DNA of 12,521 nt, taken from contig CAMJIC010000057.1 in NCBI GenBank assembly GCA_946405675.1, positions 1 to 12,521 of the forward strand, written 5' to 3'. The DNA is from an uncultured Clostridia bacterium. GTDB taxonomy: Bacteria; Bacillota; Clostridia; Lachnospirales; Lachnospiraceae. The notes beneath the pieces were generated by a model. That model searched no databases and was not told the DNA's origin. It was given only the letters and a program-made list of their open reading frames with translations. Shown piece by piece: positions 1-6,726 of the stretch. Both the position numbers and the translations under genes were made by a program. Position 1 is the first letter of the stretch; the number at the start of each line of letters is the position of its first letter.

Positions 1-55
1 GCAGGGGCTTCACGGAGAATCCAGAGGGAAAGCCTCTGCTCTTACCCACGCAGGA
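1..55 (+). repeat. Rpn leader direct repeat, copy 1 (contains hairpin)
   Basis: These 55 bases are repeated without a mismatch at 1155-1209. They hold an inverted repeat: GCAGGGGCTT (1-10) pairs with AAGCCTCTGC (30-39), with one G-U pair and a 19-base loop. The repeat ends at the ribosome binding site of the nuclease gene, so it forms that gene's 5' leader. It may continue upstream of the window. The hairpin could limit translation from upstream transcripts, as leaders of some transposase genes do, but this is inference. Confidence 0.85.
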
Positions 56-69
56 AGGAGGCTTTCTCT

Positions 70-873
70 ATGGCAAGAAAGGCAAAACGTTACGAAGAAC
101 TGACATTCACCGATGATTTCATGTTCTGCAAGGTGTTGAGCACGCATAAGGATCTGTGCCGTGAGATGACAGAGCTCATTTTGAACCGTAAGGTCGGTAG
201 GCTGCTTGAGCTGGGCAGCCAGAAGCCCGTCGAGATCACAAGTGACGGGCGCGGGGTGCGGTTCGACGTGTATATGTCGGATGATACTGACACCATATAC
301 AATATTGAGATGCAGACGGGCAATGTGGCTGCTCTTCCGTTCCGGACACGTTATTATCAGGGGATGATCGACCTCGACCAGATGGAGCGCGGGGCGAAGT
401 TTACCGATCTGAAAACCAGCTACATCATCTTCATCTGCCTTGAGAACCTGTATCCGAAGATCGGGCTCCATAAGTATAGCTTCTCGTCTACATGTGCTGA
501 AGTCCCAAATCTGGAGCTGGGAGATGGCGCATACAAAATAATTTTGTCCGCAGCGGGCACACAGGATGACGTTTCGGAAGGTATAAGGGCGTTTCTGGAA
601 TATGTCGCCGGAAATGCTCCTTCGTCCGACTTCACGTCAAGGCTTGATGACAAAGTCAAGGAAGCCCGCGCGCATATCATTCGGAGGAAGGAATATATGA
701 CACTGCTGGAAAGAGACGAACAGATGCGGGAAGAAGGTCTGAAGGAAGGCTTGAAGAAAGGCCGGGAAGAAGGCCTGAAGGAAGGCTGGGAAGAAGGCTG
801 GGAAGAAGGCCTGAAGAAGGGCTGGGAAGAAGGCCTGAGGGAAGGCCTTGCCAGAGCCGGGAAAAAGGCCTGA
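70..873 (+). CDS. Rpn family PD-(D/E)XK nuclease / putative transposase, 3' end frameshifted
   Basis: Encodes 267 residues of the Rpn (recombination-promoting nuclease) / PDDEXK_2 family, proteins thought to cut DNA and promote RecA-independent recombination. The start ATG follows AAGGAGG (55-61) at 8 bases. The N-terminus has the family-type opening ELTFTDDFMFCKVL. Candidate catalytic residues are Asp66 in RFDVY, and Glu80 and Gln82 in NIEMQT, followed by FRTRYYQGMID at 91-101. Residues 217-262 are a low-complexity stretch of EEGLKEG/EEGWEEG units coded by 12-base repeats. The frame then stops at ARAGKKA, while a typical charged tail continues in the -1 frame to 974. One base is probably missing near 858-861. 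The nuclease core is complete, so activity may survive. Family assignment is strong; the frameshift is directly visible, its effect is not. Confidence 0.9.
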   Translation: MARKAKRYEELTFTDDFMFCKVLSTHKDLCREMTELILNRKVGRLLELGSQKPVEITSDGRGVRFDVYMSDDTDTIYNIEMQTGNVAALPFRTRYYQGMIDLDQMERGAKFTDLKTSYIIFICLENLYPKIGLHKYSFSSTCAEVPNLELGDGAYKIILSAAGTQDDVSEGIRAFLEYVAGNAPSSDFTSRLDDKVKEARAHIIRRKEYMTLLERDEQMREEGLKEGLKKGREEGLKEGWEEGWEEGLKKGWEEGLREGLARAGKKA

Positions 874-974
874 TGGAAGACCTTGCCAAGGCCAAGTCAG
901 AAGCCGCCCGCGCGGATGCTGCCGAGAAAGAGCTTATGGCGCTCAGAGAAAAATATGAGTCCGGCACGTCATGA
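861..974 (+). pseudogene. Out-of-frame C-terminal tail of the Rpn nuclease
   Basis: Read in the -1 frame relative to the nuclease gene, this segment gives 37 residues beginning EKGLMEDLAKAKSEAARADA and ending ALREKYESGTS before a TGA. It is a charged, helix-forming sequence that continues the EGL-repeat tail naturally. Adding one base just before 861 would join GLARA directly to REKGLMEDLAKA and give a protein of about 301 residues. A five-A run sits at the junction (862-866). Confidence 0.8.
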
Positions 975-989
975 TGAATACGAACAATG

Positions 990-1026
990 TGCCAGGGACA
1001 ATGTGCCAGGCACCTTGTCCCTGGCA
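990..1026. repeat. Nested 37-base palindrome (REP-like)
   Basis: TGCCAGGGACAA (990-1001) is the exact reverse complement of TTGTCCCTGGCA (1015-1026). Inside, GTGCC (1003-1007) pairs with GGCAC (1009-1013) around a single A; the only unpaired opposition in the arms is T1002/C1014. The left side also holds a 14-base tandem duplication starting ACAATGTGCCAGG at 984 and 998. No T-tract follows, so it is not a standard terminator. The form recalls REP-type elements mobilised by IS200-like RAYT transposases, but no such transposase is in the window. Confidence 0.8.
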
Positions 1027-1086
1027 TTCCTCTCTTGAACTCATCCTGACCATATGCTATCCTGTGGTTAGCAAGTCGGTATTCTC

Positions 1087-1108
1087 CGGCAGCCGTGCTG
1101 CCGTCTTT
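1087..1108 (+). terminator. Possible terminator of the Rpn gene
   Basis: CGGCAG (1087-1092) pairs with CTGCCG (1098-1103) over a five-base loop and is followed by TCTTT. A second small dyad, GCGGAG (1110-1115) with CTCCGC (1118-1123), follows at once. The stem is short and the T-run broken, and it lies about 110 bases after the gene, so termination is only possible. Confidence 0.35.
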
Positions 1109-1154
1109 CGCGGAGTTCTCCGCATGATTCCCTTGCTGATTCCAACTTTAAACA

Positions 1155-1267
1155 GCAGGGGCTTCACGGAGAATCCAGAGGGAAAGCCTCTGCTCTTACC
1201 CACGCAGGATGGGATGATCGACTTTGACCAGATGGAGCGCGGGGCACAGTTTACCGATCTGTTTTAG
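1155..1267 (+). pseudogene. Remnant of a second Rpn family gene (leader fused to internal fragment)
   Basis: Bases 1155-1209 repeat the leader of the first Rpn gene with 55 of 55 identity. After one T, bases 1211-1261 match codons 98-114 of that gene (361-411) with 47 of 51 identity and translate as GMIDFDQMERGAQFTDL, then F and a TAG at 1265-1267. The ribosome binding site, start codon and first 97 codons are gone, as is everything after residue 114. Both parental sequences carry CAGG at the junction (51-54 and 358-361), so a deletion across short homology is likely. The better identity of the leader than of the coding part suggests the source was a paralogue, not a simple duplicate of the copy at 70. 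Confidence 0.85.
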
Positions 1268-1271
1268 GCAG

Positions 1272-1295
1272 GCCTGCCGTATAGGCGGGCTTTCT
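1272..1295 (+). terminator. Rho-independent terminator-like hairpin after the Rpn remnant
   Basis: GCCTGCC (1272-1278) pairs with GGCGGGC (1284-1290), with one G-U pair and the loop GTATA, followed by TTTCT. It sits five bases after the stop of the Rpn remnant. This may be the original terminator of the lost gene, or may shield the EFR1 gene from upstream transcription. Confidence 0.5.
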
Positions 1296-1335
1296 GCGCT
1301 GGATTCATTTATAGAGTACATACAATCAAATCGTA

Positions 1336-1372
1336 ACTGTTCAGTACAGTCACCTGCGGAACCGCAAGTGAC
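1336..1372. repeat. Two adjacent inverted repeats in the EFR1 leader region
   Basis: ACTGT (1336-1340) pairs with ACAGT (1346-1350). Overlapping it by two bases, GTCACCTGCGG (1349-1359) pairs with CCGCAAGTGAC (1362-1372) at 10 of 11 positions around AA. No open reading frame of note crosses this stretch. It forms part of a row of four dyads between 1336 and 1479. Confidence 0.65.
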
Positions 1373-1393
1373 ATATGAAAACGTAAATAATGC

Positions 1394-1442
1394 AGTCAGT
1401 CCGCCTTTTTGGCGAAGCAAAAATCTGCATGGCGGACTGACT
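1394..1442. repeat. Perfect 12-bp inverted repeat
   Basis: AGTCAGTCCGCC (1394-1405) is the exact reverse complement of GGCGGACTGACT (1431-1442). An alternative short stem, CGCC-TTTTT-GGCG (1402-1414), lies inside the left part. The right arm shares bases 1439-1442 with the left arm of the next dyad, so in RNA the two stems cannot both form completely. Confidence 0.75.
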
Positions 1443-1479
1443 TAACATTTCAGAACCAGGGGTTCTGAAATGTTAAGTC
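1439..1479. promoter_or_regulatory. Perfect 19-3-19 inverted repeat just upstream of the EFR1 gene
   Basis: GACTTAACATTTCAGAACC (1439-1457) is an exact reverse complement of GGTTCTGAAATGTTAAGTC (1461-1479), with AGG between them. It ends 9 bases before the ribosome binding site of the next gene. No T-tract follows, so it is not a standard terminator. It could be an operator for a dimeric regulator, an mRNA hairpin controlling translation, or one end of a small mobile repeat. The symmetry is directly visible; the role is not. Confidence 0.75.
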
Positions 1480-1501
1480 AAATCTATCGGGAGGTTGATC
1501 T

Positions 1502-2266
1502 ATGGTTTTGTACTTCAGTGCCACAGGCAATACGAAATACATCGCTGAGGAACTTGCGCGCATATTAGATGACTCTGCTTTGGATTTGCGTGAGAAGATC
1601 AGGCAGAAGGACTACACTCCCATCCGCTCGGAAAAACCTTTTGTCATATGCTCCCCGGTCTATGTTGGCGAGCCGCCCGTTTTTCTCGTTTCTTACATGC
1701 GCAAAACCAGGCTGACCGGCAGCCCATATGTGTACTGTATCTTTACGAATGGTGGTTATTCGGGAATCAGCGATTTCATTTTCCGCTGTCTCATGAGGAA
1801 AAAAAGCTATAAAGGCAGCGTGGACATCCTGATGCCGAATAACTATATCGCAACCAGCCTGATCCGGCAGACCGAGACTGTGGAAATTGAGAGAAGAATC
1901 AAGGAAGCAGAAAAAAAGATTCCGGAGATTGCAGCGTCAATCCGCTCAGGCGACACGCTCAGGACGCGGCATATATCGTTTTTGGAGATTCTGGCAACCC
2001 TTCCTTTCGTTCCCGTCTGGTACCGCCTTTGCCAGGGTGTAAGGGGTTTTCATGTCAGCAATGCCTGCATCTCCTGTGGCAAGTGTGAAAAGCTTTGCCC
2101 GCTGCAGGTGATCCGGATGCAGAATGGAAAGCCTGTCTGGAGCGGCAGATCCTGCGCCCATTGCATGTCCTGCATTCAGAATTGCCCCGTTGAAGCAATC
2201 GAATATGGTAAAGTCACGAGAGGCAGGAATCGTTATCGCTTTGAAAAATATAAGCGTGACCTATAA
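1502..2266 (+). CDS. EFR1 family flavodoxin/ferredoxin fusion protein
   Basis: A 254-residue cytosolic electron-transfer protein. Residues 1-150 are flavodoxin-like: the start YFSATGNTKYIAEEL carries the FMN phosphate loop SATGNT (6-11), and 80-88 (IFTNGGYSG) match the second flavin loop. Residues 186-232 hold two [4Fe-4S] ferredoxin motifs: Cys189, 192, 195, 199 (CISCGKCEKLCP) and Cys218, 221, 224, 228 (CAHCMSCIQNCP). All eight cysteines are present. Such fusions are common in anaerobic Clostridia; physiological partners are mostly unknown. The ATG follows GGGAGG (1489-1494) at 7 bases. It stands alone on this strand, preceded by a dense group of inverted repeats, with no clear terminator after it. 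Confidence 0.92.
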   Translation: MVLYFSATGNTKYIAEELARILDDSALDLREKIRQKDYTPIRSEKPFVICSPVYVGEPPVFLVSYMRKTRLTGSPYVYCIFTNGGYSGISDFIFRCLMRKKSYKGSVDILMPNNYIATSLIRQTETVEIERRIKEAEKKIPEIAASIRSGDTLRTRHISFLEILATLPFVPVWYRLCQGVRGFHVSNACISCGKCEKLCPLQVIRMQNGKPVWSGRSCAHCMSCIQNCPVEAIEYGKVTRGRNRYRFEKYKRDL

Positions 2267-2274
2267 CTGATTCA

Positions 2275-2478
2275 TCATGTCCCCTTAGCCTTGATCCGGC
2301 GAAGGAGCAGGATGCACACAGGAATGATATAGAGGTCAGCGGCAAACCAGGCGGCAGCGTCGGCAAAGCTGATCGCGTCGAAGCCGTATGACGGCACAAA
2401 CAGAATGACAACGCCTATCCGGGCAATCATTTCCATGATGCCGGCGATAACAGCACGTCCTGATTGTATGGTTTCCTG
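2275..2478 (-). pseudogene. C-terminal remnant of a MATE family efflux transporter
   Basis: Read from 2478 to 2275, this strand gives 67 residues between two stop codons, with no start codon or ribosome binding site. It includes GRAVIAGIMEMIARIGVVIL, then FVPSYGFDAISF, AAAWFAADLYIIP and the basic end LLLRRIKAKG. This matches the last two helices of MATE (NorM/DinF-like) multidrug/sodium antiporters, where the AG-x-x-E-M-x-A-R motif and the AxWxxAD segment are usual. The other ten helices are missing. It runs toward the EFR1 gene, ending 8 bases beyond that gene's stop. The call is from memory of the family. Confidence 0.7.
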
Positions 2479-2719
2479 TCACTATGTTACCGTACCTTGA
2501 CCTGTGGAATCGAAGAAAGAGCCAGGCAATATGCATAAGTCAATTGGTGACAGATCCTTAGCGTTACATCGCGACAGTATACTCTTTTCCATGCCAGGAT
2601 AACAAGAGTGCTTTTGCATGATTTTAGCAACGCCCAATGCCATATAGCTTCTGCTTCCCCAGTCTCCTGAGCAGCCGTGGAATCGGTACCTGAATGGCAT
2701 CAGGTCACACCTGTGCCAG
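2479..2719. other. Stretch without a recognisable gene
   Basis: No frame shows a credible gene. A 72-codon frame on the minus strand (2700-2482) has no ribosome binding site and no familiar motif. Another minus frame, bounded by stops at 2704-2627, reads VPIPRLLRRLGKQKLYGIG in its central part, which looks protein-like and could be the tail of a lost gene, but I cannot name a family. The stretch is probably gene debris beside the MATE remnant. Confidence 0.5.
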
Positions 2720-2756
2720 AAAAAAAGCCCCGGAGGAGCATATGCTCACTCCGGGG
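2720..2756 (-). terminator. Rho-independent terminator of the secreted-protein operon
   Basis: On the minus strand CCCCGGAG (2756-2749) pairs with CTCCGGGG (2735-2728). The interior GAGCATATGCTC (2747-2736) is itself a palindrome and extends the stem. The hairpin is followed by C and seven T residues (2727-2720). It lies 22 bases after the stop codon of the 451-residue protein gene, a textbook position. No T-run follows on the plus strand, so it acts in one direction. Confidence 0.93.
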
Positions 2757-2778
2757 AATGATCTTATCAGTATCAATA

Positions 2779-4134
2779 TCAGTTTGCGTAAAGCAAGGTT
2801 CCTCCGGCCGGTTCGTCCAGTGCTGAGTTTGTGGCATAGACATTTCCATCCGGAAGCTCATAGACATAATCGTAGGAGGTATCGACCTTTACGCTGTCTC
2901 CGCTCGACAGGGTATAATCGTTCCGGTCGAGGATGGCATCATCCCAGGCCTCCATGCCGGAGTAGGTATCATCGCTGCTGCCCAGAGAAGATGAGACGGA
3001 GTCCTGTACATAGCTTGTCTGCGAAGAGATAGTTGTAGTATTCCCGTTTGCTCTGCCTTGCACGATGGACAGGCTCAGGTCTGCCATCGCTTTTTTGAAC
3101 TGGTCACTGATGGTTGTGTTAGTGCAGAAGGAGTCAAATATCACGCGTCCTTCTTCGTACTTATCTTCGTCGACCATGAGGGCGTATCTGTATGGGACAG
3201 ACCAGATCAGGTTTGTGATATTGGTCGTTCCCATGCCGTAGCTGGAAAAGTTCTCAACCATCCTGACCCCCTGGCAGGCACAGTTGATCACCAGGATCTT
3301 TGACCGCCCTGCGGCATCGGTGTAGCGGTAGGTTTTCTCTGCCGTGGTCGTTTCCACCAGATCCACATAGACTCCGTCGGATGCGGCGAGCACCTGGTTT
3401 ATCTCGTCCATCTTCTGCCGGCTGACCTGATCCATCAAGGCCTGTGTTTCCTGGGGAAGAGGCGTCTCTGAGATCAGGGTCATCCCTGAAGTCCCGGGCA
3501 TGCATGTCTGGGAGACGTAATCGCAGTACTGGGATGCATTCATGTAGGTGAGCATCATCATGAGGTAATCAATGCTGACCTGATAGTCCTGGTGGACCAC
3601 GAACTGCATTCCGTTCACGGATGCGTTCAGGATCTGAATGAATTCGATGGGTGACTCATAGGTCATCTGGATGCTTCCGTCCTGTGATTTTGCATCAATG
3701 AATACCTCTGCAGGATAATCCGGGCTCTGAACAGCGCCGCACCAGATGGTTTCGCTGTTTACGGTATACCCTTCCGGCACCACTGCCCGCGCAACGTTGA
3801 GGCCGGTCTGTGGGTCTGTGCATGTGACCATGTTCAAGGACTGGGACGCAGATGTGCCGGCTGCGTACTGCCCGCTGCCTGTCTGCATTCCTGTGCTGCC
3901 TGCTTCCTGACCGCTGCCTGTCTGCATTCCTGTGCTGCCCGCTTCCTGACCATTCCCTGTCTGCATTCCCGCATCAGTTATATCCTGCCCGCCGGGCATG
4001 CTTGTTTCCTGCCCCTGTCCGCCGGAGCCCCCCGTCAGAAAGTCTCCGATGTCCGCCGCATATCCTTGTGACGCAAGCAGGATGGACACTGCCGCTGCAA
4101 TTGCGAGCCCTGCTTTTCTCTGTTTTCTCATCAT
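2779..4134 (-). CDS. Secreted protein with 13-residue tandem repeats, function unknown
   Basis: A 451-residue exported protein. The signal peptide is MMRKQRKAGLAIAAAVSILL followed by ASQGYA, with cleavage likely near residue 26-27; there is no lipobox and no LPXTG anchor. Residues 30-100 are Gly/Gln/Ser-rich and contain three copies of GMQTGSGQEAGST. Residues 100-360 form the main domain with seven cysteines (105, 132, 204, 211, 285, 287, 337). Residues 390-451 (WDDAILDRNDYTLSSGD to the end) resemble a short module I recall at the C-terminus of other clostridial secreted proteins. The ATG follows GGAGG (4146-4142) at 7 bases. The gene starts 24 bases after the M4 peptidase gene and ends at a strong terminator, so it is the last gene of the operon. 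A partner, substrate or inhibitor of the peptidase is possible but untested. Confidence 0.88.
   Translation of the reverse strand: MMRKQRKAGLAIAAAVSILLASQGYAADIGDFLTGGSGGQGQETSMPGGQDITDAGMQTGNGQEAGSTGMQTGSGQEAGSTGMQTGSGQYAAGTSASQSLNMVTCTDPQTGLNVARAVVPEGYTVNSETIWCGAVQSPDYPAEVFIDAKSQDGSIQMTYESPIEFIQILNASVNGMQFVVHQDYQVSIDYLMMMLTYMNASQYCDYVSQTCMPGTSGMTLISETPLPQETQALMDQVSRQKMDEINQVLAASDGVYVDLVETTTAEKTYRYTDAAGRSKILVINCACQGVRMVENFSSYGMGTTNITNLIWSVPYRYALMVDEDKYEEGRVIFDSFCTNTTISDQFKKAMADLSLSIVQGRANGNTTTISSQTSYVQDSVSSSLGSSDDTYSGMEAWDDAILDRNDYTLSSGDSVKVDTSYDYVYELPDGNVYATNSALDEPAGGTLLYAN
3853..3969 (-). repeat. Three 39-base coding tandem repeats
   Basis: Codons 56-94 of the 451-residue secreted protein consist of three units: GMQTGNGQEAGST, GMQTGSGQEAGST and GMQTGSGQYAAGT. 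The third has drifted. The unit encodes a flexible, hydrophilic spacer between the signal peptide and the main domain. Nearly identical DNA units suggest recent expansion by slippage or unequal recombination. Confidence 0.9.
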
Positions 4135-4158
4135 CGTCTCTCCTCCCTGTCTTTTTCT

Positions 4159-6720
4159 TCAGGCCACATCTCCCTTCGGCAGCACAACGCATCTTCCGGC
4201 CTTCACTTCTACTGTCCCAAACGTGGTAAGCGGGCTGTAGGGTTCGTAGGTTCCTGTTCTTGTGTAGGGCCAGTAGATCGTCTGCGCGGGGCCTGCATGG
4301 CTGACGCACAGGCAAAGCCAGTAATTTCCTTCCGGCAGAAGGAAGGATACATGTCCGTTTTCATCCGGGCAATTGAGGTTGAGCGTCATATAGGTGTAAG
4401 GCTCGATGATCGCAACGCCCACCAGGATCTGCGCATCCTCCAAAGCCGTATCCAGTTCGATCCGTCCGAACCCTTCTCTGGCAATCCTGCCGTCCTGATC
4501 CAGGCTGACCCCTGCCAGCCAGTCTTCCTTCTTATTCAGAACGCCTGTGACTCCTCCAGTGATTCCTTCTGTAAATCCTGTAACCCTTTCTGAATATCCG
4601 GCACCTGTTTCTGTGTCCGTGATGTTCTCTTTCGTGGATCCGGCAATCTCTTCCACTGCTCCGGTAATCTCTCCGGCAATTCCAGTAATCTCTTCCCGGG
4701 CTTCTGCCATCGCTCCAGGAGCTCCCGCAATCACTTCGTCAGTTCCGTTAATCCCTTCCGCAGCTCCGTTATTTCCTGCCAGTGCTTCCCTGTTATAGTC
4801 CTCAAAGGTCATGCCGTCCCATTTTCTGCTCTGGGAGCGGGCATTTTCCAGTAGACCCCGTTTGGCGAAGGCTTCTTCGATCCATGCATCGACCTTCTCT
4901 TCCCAGCCATAGGTTTTGCGCGCGAAGATCATCGCCTGGCAGATGTCGTCATAATCACTCTTCGGCGTCATCATGTTCATCGCCGTCATCCAGAGGGAAT
5001 ACTGCTTCTCATAATCCAGCCCCCGCTCGTTCATTTCCCATGCAATACTGCCCAGAAGAGAGCTGTTGATATGGACACCTCCATAGTCATTCCCCACAAC
5101 ATTGGAATGGCCTGTGGGCAGGCAGTAATAGGCATCACGCACAAATGCCGGCTGCCTGTATGCCACCGGATCGCTCATGTCCCGGTAAATGCGCCCGCCC
5201 ATCTCCCCGATGCGCCAGTCGGGATAAGCCGGATCCGGGTCATCCGAGGAGCCATATTCGCTTGTGCCTGTAATCTCAAACTGTCCCGTCGTTATTCCGC
5301 GTGAAATGGAAAGATCGTTGATCGCGTATGTCAGCTCACACAGGTTTCCCATGATATCGGAAAAAGCCTCATTGATCGCGCCAAGTTCATTGACATAGGA
5401 GCTGCCGCCCATGCTGTAGGACGTGATCCCATGGGTGAATTCATGCCCCATGATATCCAGGCACTCCACCGAGTCGTTGATATCGCTGATGGCAAACAGA
5501 CCGAATCCGTCCCGGAACCCATTGAAGTACGCATTGTCTACCGGTGTCCCGTCCGCCTCGCACACCCCGCTCAGGATCGCAATCGGTATCCCGCTGCCGT
5601 CCACCGAATAAAGCCCATGATCCGCGTAGTAATCGTAAACGCGCCCGATGTTGTACATCGCCAGGAGTTCCTTGTCCTTCCAGCCACTGTTGGTGTCTGA
5701 AGAGGAAATGACATATTCGCCGGAACCGTAGGTCGCCTCTTTATAATCCGCGACCAGCATCTTCCGCCCCAGGTCCATCAGGTAATAGCGTCCGTCCGAA
5801 AGGCTCCTCGCGACCGGAACCGTTATCTCAGCCAGGCTCTGGTCATGGAGCGTGACCCTTCCCGTCCAGGTCTGCGGCTCGTATCCCTCAAACATCGCCT
5901 TCGCCTTCCGCTCAAAGGCGTCGTCCTTCTGAAGGAGCGGCTGGCTGATCGTGGAGCAGGGAAGGTTCATCAGATATTCCCCGCGGTAACTGACAAAATG
6001 CTGCAGGTACGGAAGATCCGAATCCCCGGAGGCCATCTCCGGATGATTCGTGAACACCGACCAGACATGAATATTCCGCTCATCCTCCATGATCCCTGCC
6101 TGCGTTGTCGCCTCCTCATAAACCCTCAGGTTCAGATCGGGATATTGCGATATAACGATCTGTTGTGCCTCTTCCCGGGAAATGCGCCCGGCGGTTTCTT
6201 CCCGGATCCCGGTGGAGGGCTGGAAGCTGCAGGACAAGGCAGCCGTATAGCCTTCCGGATCTACATAGATCTTGATCGATGCATTGACCACCGTCACGTC
6301 TCCGTCCCGCTGCAGAAACAGATAATAGGTGTAACCCGTGGTACGGTCGATTCCCGCATAGACACAGAAGAACAAAGCACCCTTCGTAAGTCCAAGCAGC
6401 GTCGCGACATAATTCAGCGACTCCACCGCATCCTCATAGTTCTCGACCTTCTCCGGACTGTAGCGCCCCCGGATAAAGGTCACTCTCCCTTCTTCATCAT
6501 ACAGAAGCTCCGCGTCCCCGCCATCCAGCCGGACAATGTCCTCCGCCGTCAGCTGCGGATAGGAGGGGGGCTCGGTCTGTTCTTCCGTCTGTGCCAGCCC
6601 TCCCAGTATACCGCCGATGTTTTCGGCCAAAGCCCTTCCTGCGGTGCTGCCGCACAGCAGCACCGCAAGGAACAAAGCCGTGATTCTCTTCCTGACAGCA
6701 TACTTGCCTGTCCGTCTCAT
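4159..6720 (-). CDS. Secreted M4 family (thermolysin-type) zinc metallopeptidase with C-terminal extension
   Basis: Encodes 853 residues from an ATG preceded by GAGGG (6731-6727) at 6 bases; a TTG at 6756 would add 12 residues but gives a poorer signal peptide. The signal ends near AGRALA (27-32). Residues about 55-150 are an FTP-type and 180-260 a PepSY-type propeptide. The catalytic domain has HEFTH with zinc ligands His426 and His430 and catalytic Glu427; the third ligand Glu451 is in NELGAINEAFSD; His550 in GGVHINSS matches thermolysin His231. The HExxH-to-Glu distance is one residue longer than in thermolysin. Residues 673-728 form an alternating EITG/EEIAG linker; the last 110 residues look beta-rich, perhaps a binding domain. 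It is secreted as a zymogen and should digest extracellular protein or peptide. It lies between two other secreted-protein genes, 24 bases before the next. Confidence 0.93.
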   Translation of the reverse strand: MRRTGKYAVRKRITALFLAVLLCGSTAGRALAENIGGILGGLAQTEEQTEPPSYPQLTAEDIVRLDGGDAELLYDEEGRVTFIRGRYSPEKVENYEDAVESLNYVATLLGLTKGALFFCVYAGIDRTTGYTYYLFLQRDGDVTVVNASIKIYVDPEGYTAALSCSFQPSTGIREETAGRISREEAQQIVISQYPDLNLRVYEEATTQAGIMEDERNIHVWSVFTNHPEMASGDSDLPYLQHFVSYRGEYLMNLPCSTISQPLLQKDDAFERKAKAMFEGYEPQTWTGRVTLHDQSLAEITVPVARSLSDGRYYLMDLGRKMLVADYKEATYGSGEYVISSSDTNSGWKDKELLAMYNIGRVYDYYADHGLYSVDGSGIPIAILSGVCEADGTPVDNAYFNGFRDGFGLFAISDINDSVECLDIMGHEFTHGITSYSMGGSSYVNELGAINEAFSDIMGNLCELTYAINDLSISRGITTGQFEITGTSEYGSSDDPDPAYPDWRIGEMGGRIYRDMSDPVAYRQPAFVRDAYYCLPTGHSNVVGNDYGGVHINSSLLGSIAWEMNERGLDYEKQYSLWMTAMNMMTPKSDYDDICQAMIFARKTYGWEEKVDAWIEEAFAKRGLLENARSQSRKWDGMTFEDYNREALAGNNGAAEGINGTDEVIAGAPGAMAEAREEITGIAGEITGAVEEIAGSTKENITDTETGAGYSERVTGFTEGITGGVTGVLNKKEDWLAGVSLDQDGRIAREGFGRIELDTALEDAQILVGVAIIEPYTYMTLNLNCPDENGHVSFLLPEGNYWLCLCVSHAGPAQTIYWPYTRTGTYEPYSPLTTFGTVEVKAGRCVVLPKGDVA

Positions 6721-6726
6721 CTTCCG

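Noticed and set aside
861..867. A strong programmed -1 frameshift signal in the Rpn gene
   Set aside because: The heptamer in frame is G AAA AAG, which breaks the usual X XXY YYZ pattern at its first base, and the best explanation is a single lost base; kept only as one option.
971..1267. A 98-codon plus-strand frame ending in the Rpn remnant
   Set aside because: Its first two thirds run through palindromes and hairpins; only the last 18 codons are protein-derived, and these come from the Rpn remnant.
1..1267. A complete insertion sequence around the Rpn gene
   Set aside because: There are no terminal inverted repeats or target duplications; the flanking 55-base repeats are direct and belong to gene leaders.
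2482..2700. A 72-codon minus-strand gene
   Set aside because: There is no ribosome binding site before the ATG and no familiar sequence; the area is probably debris.
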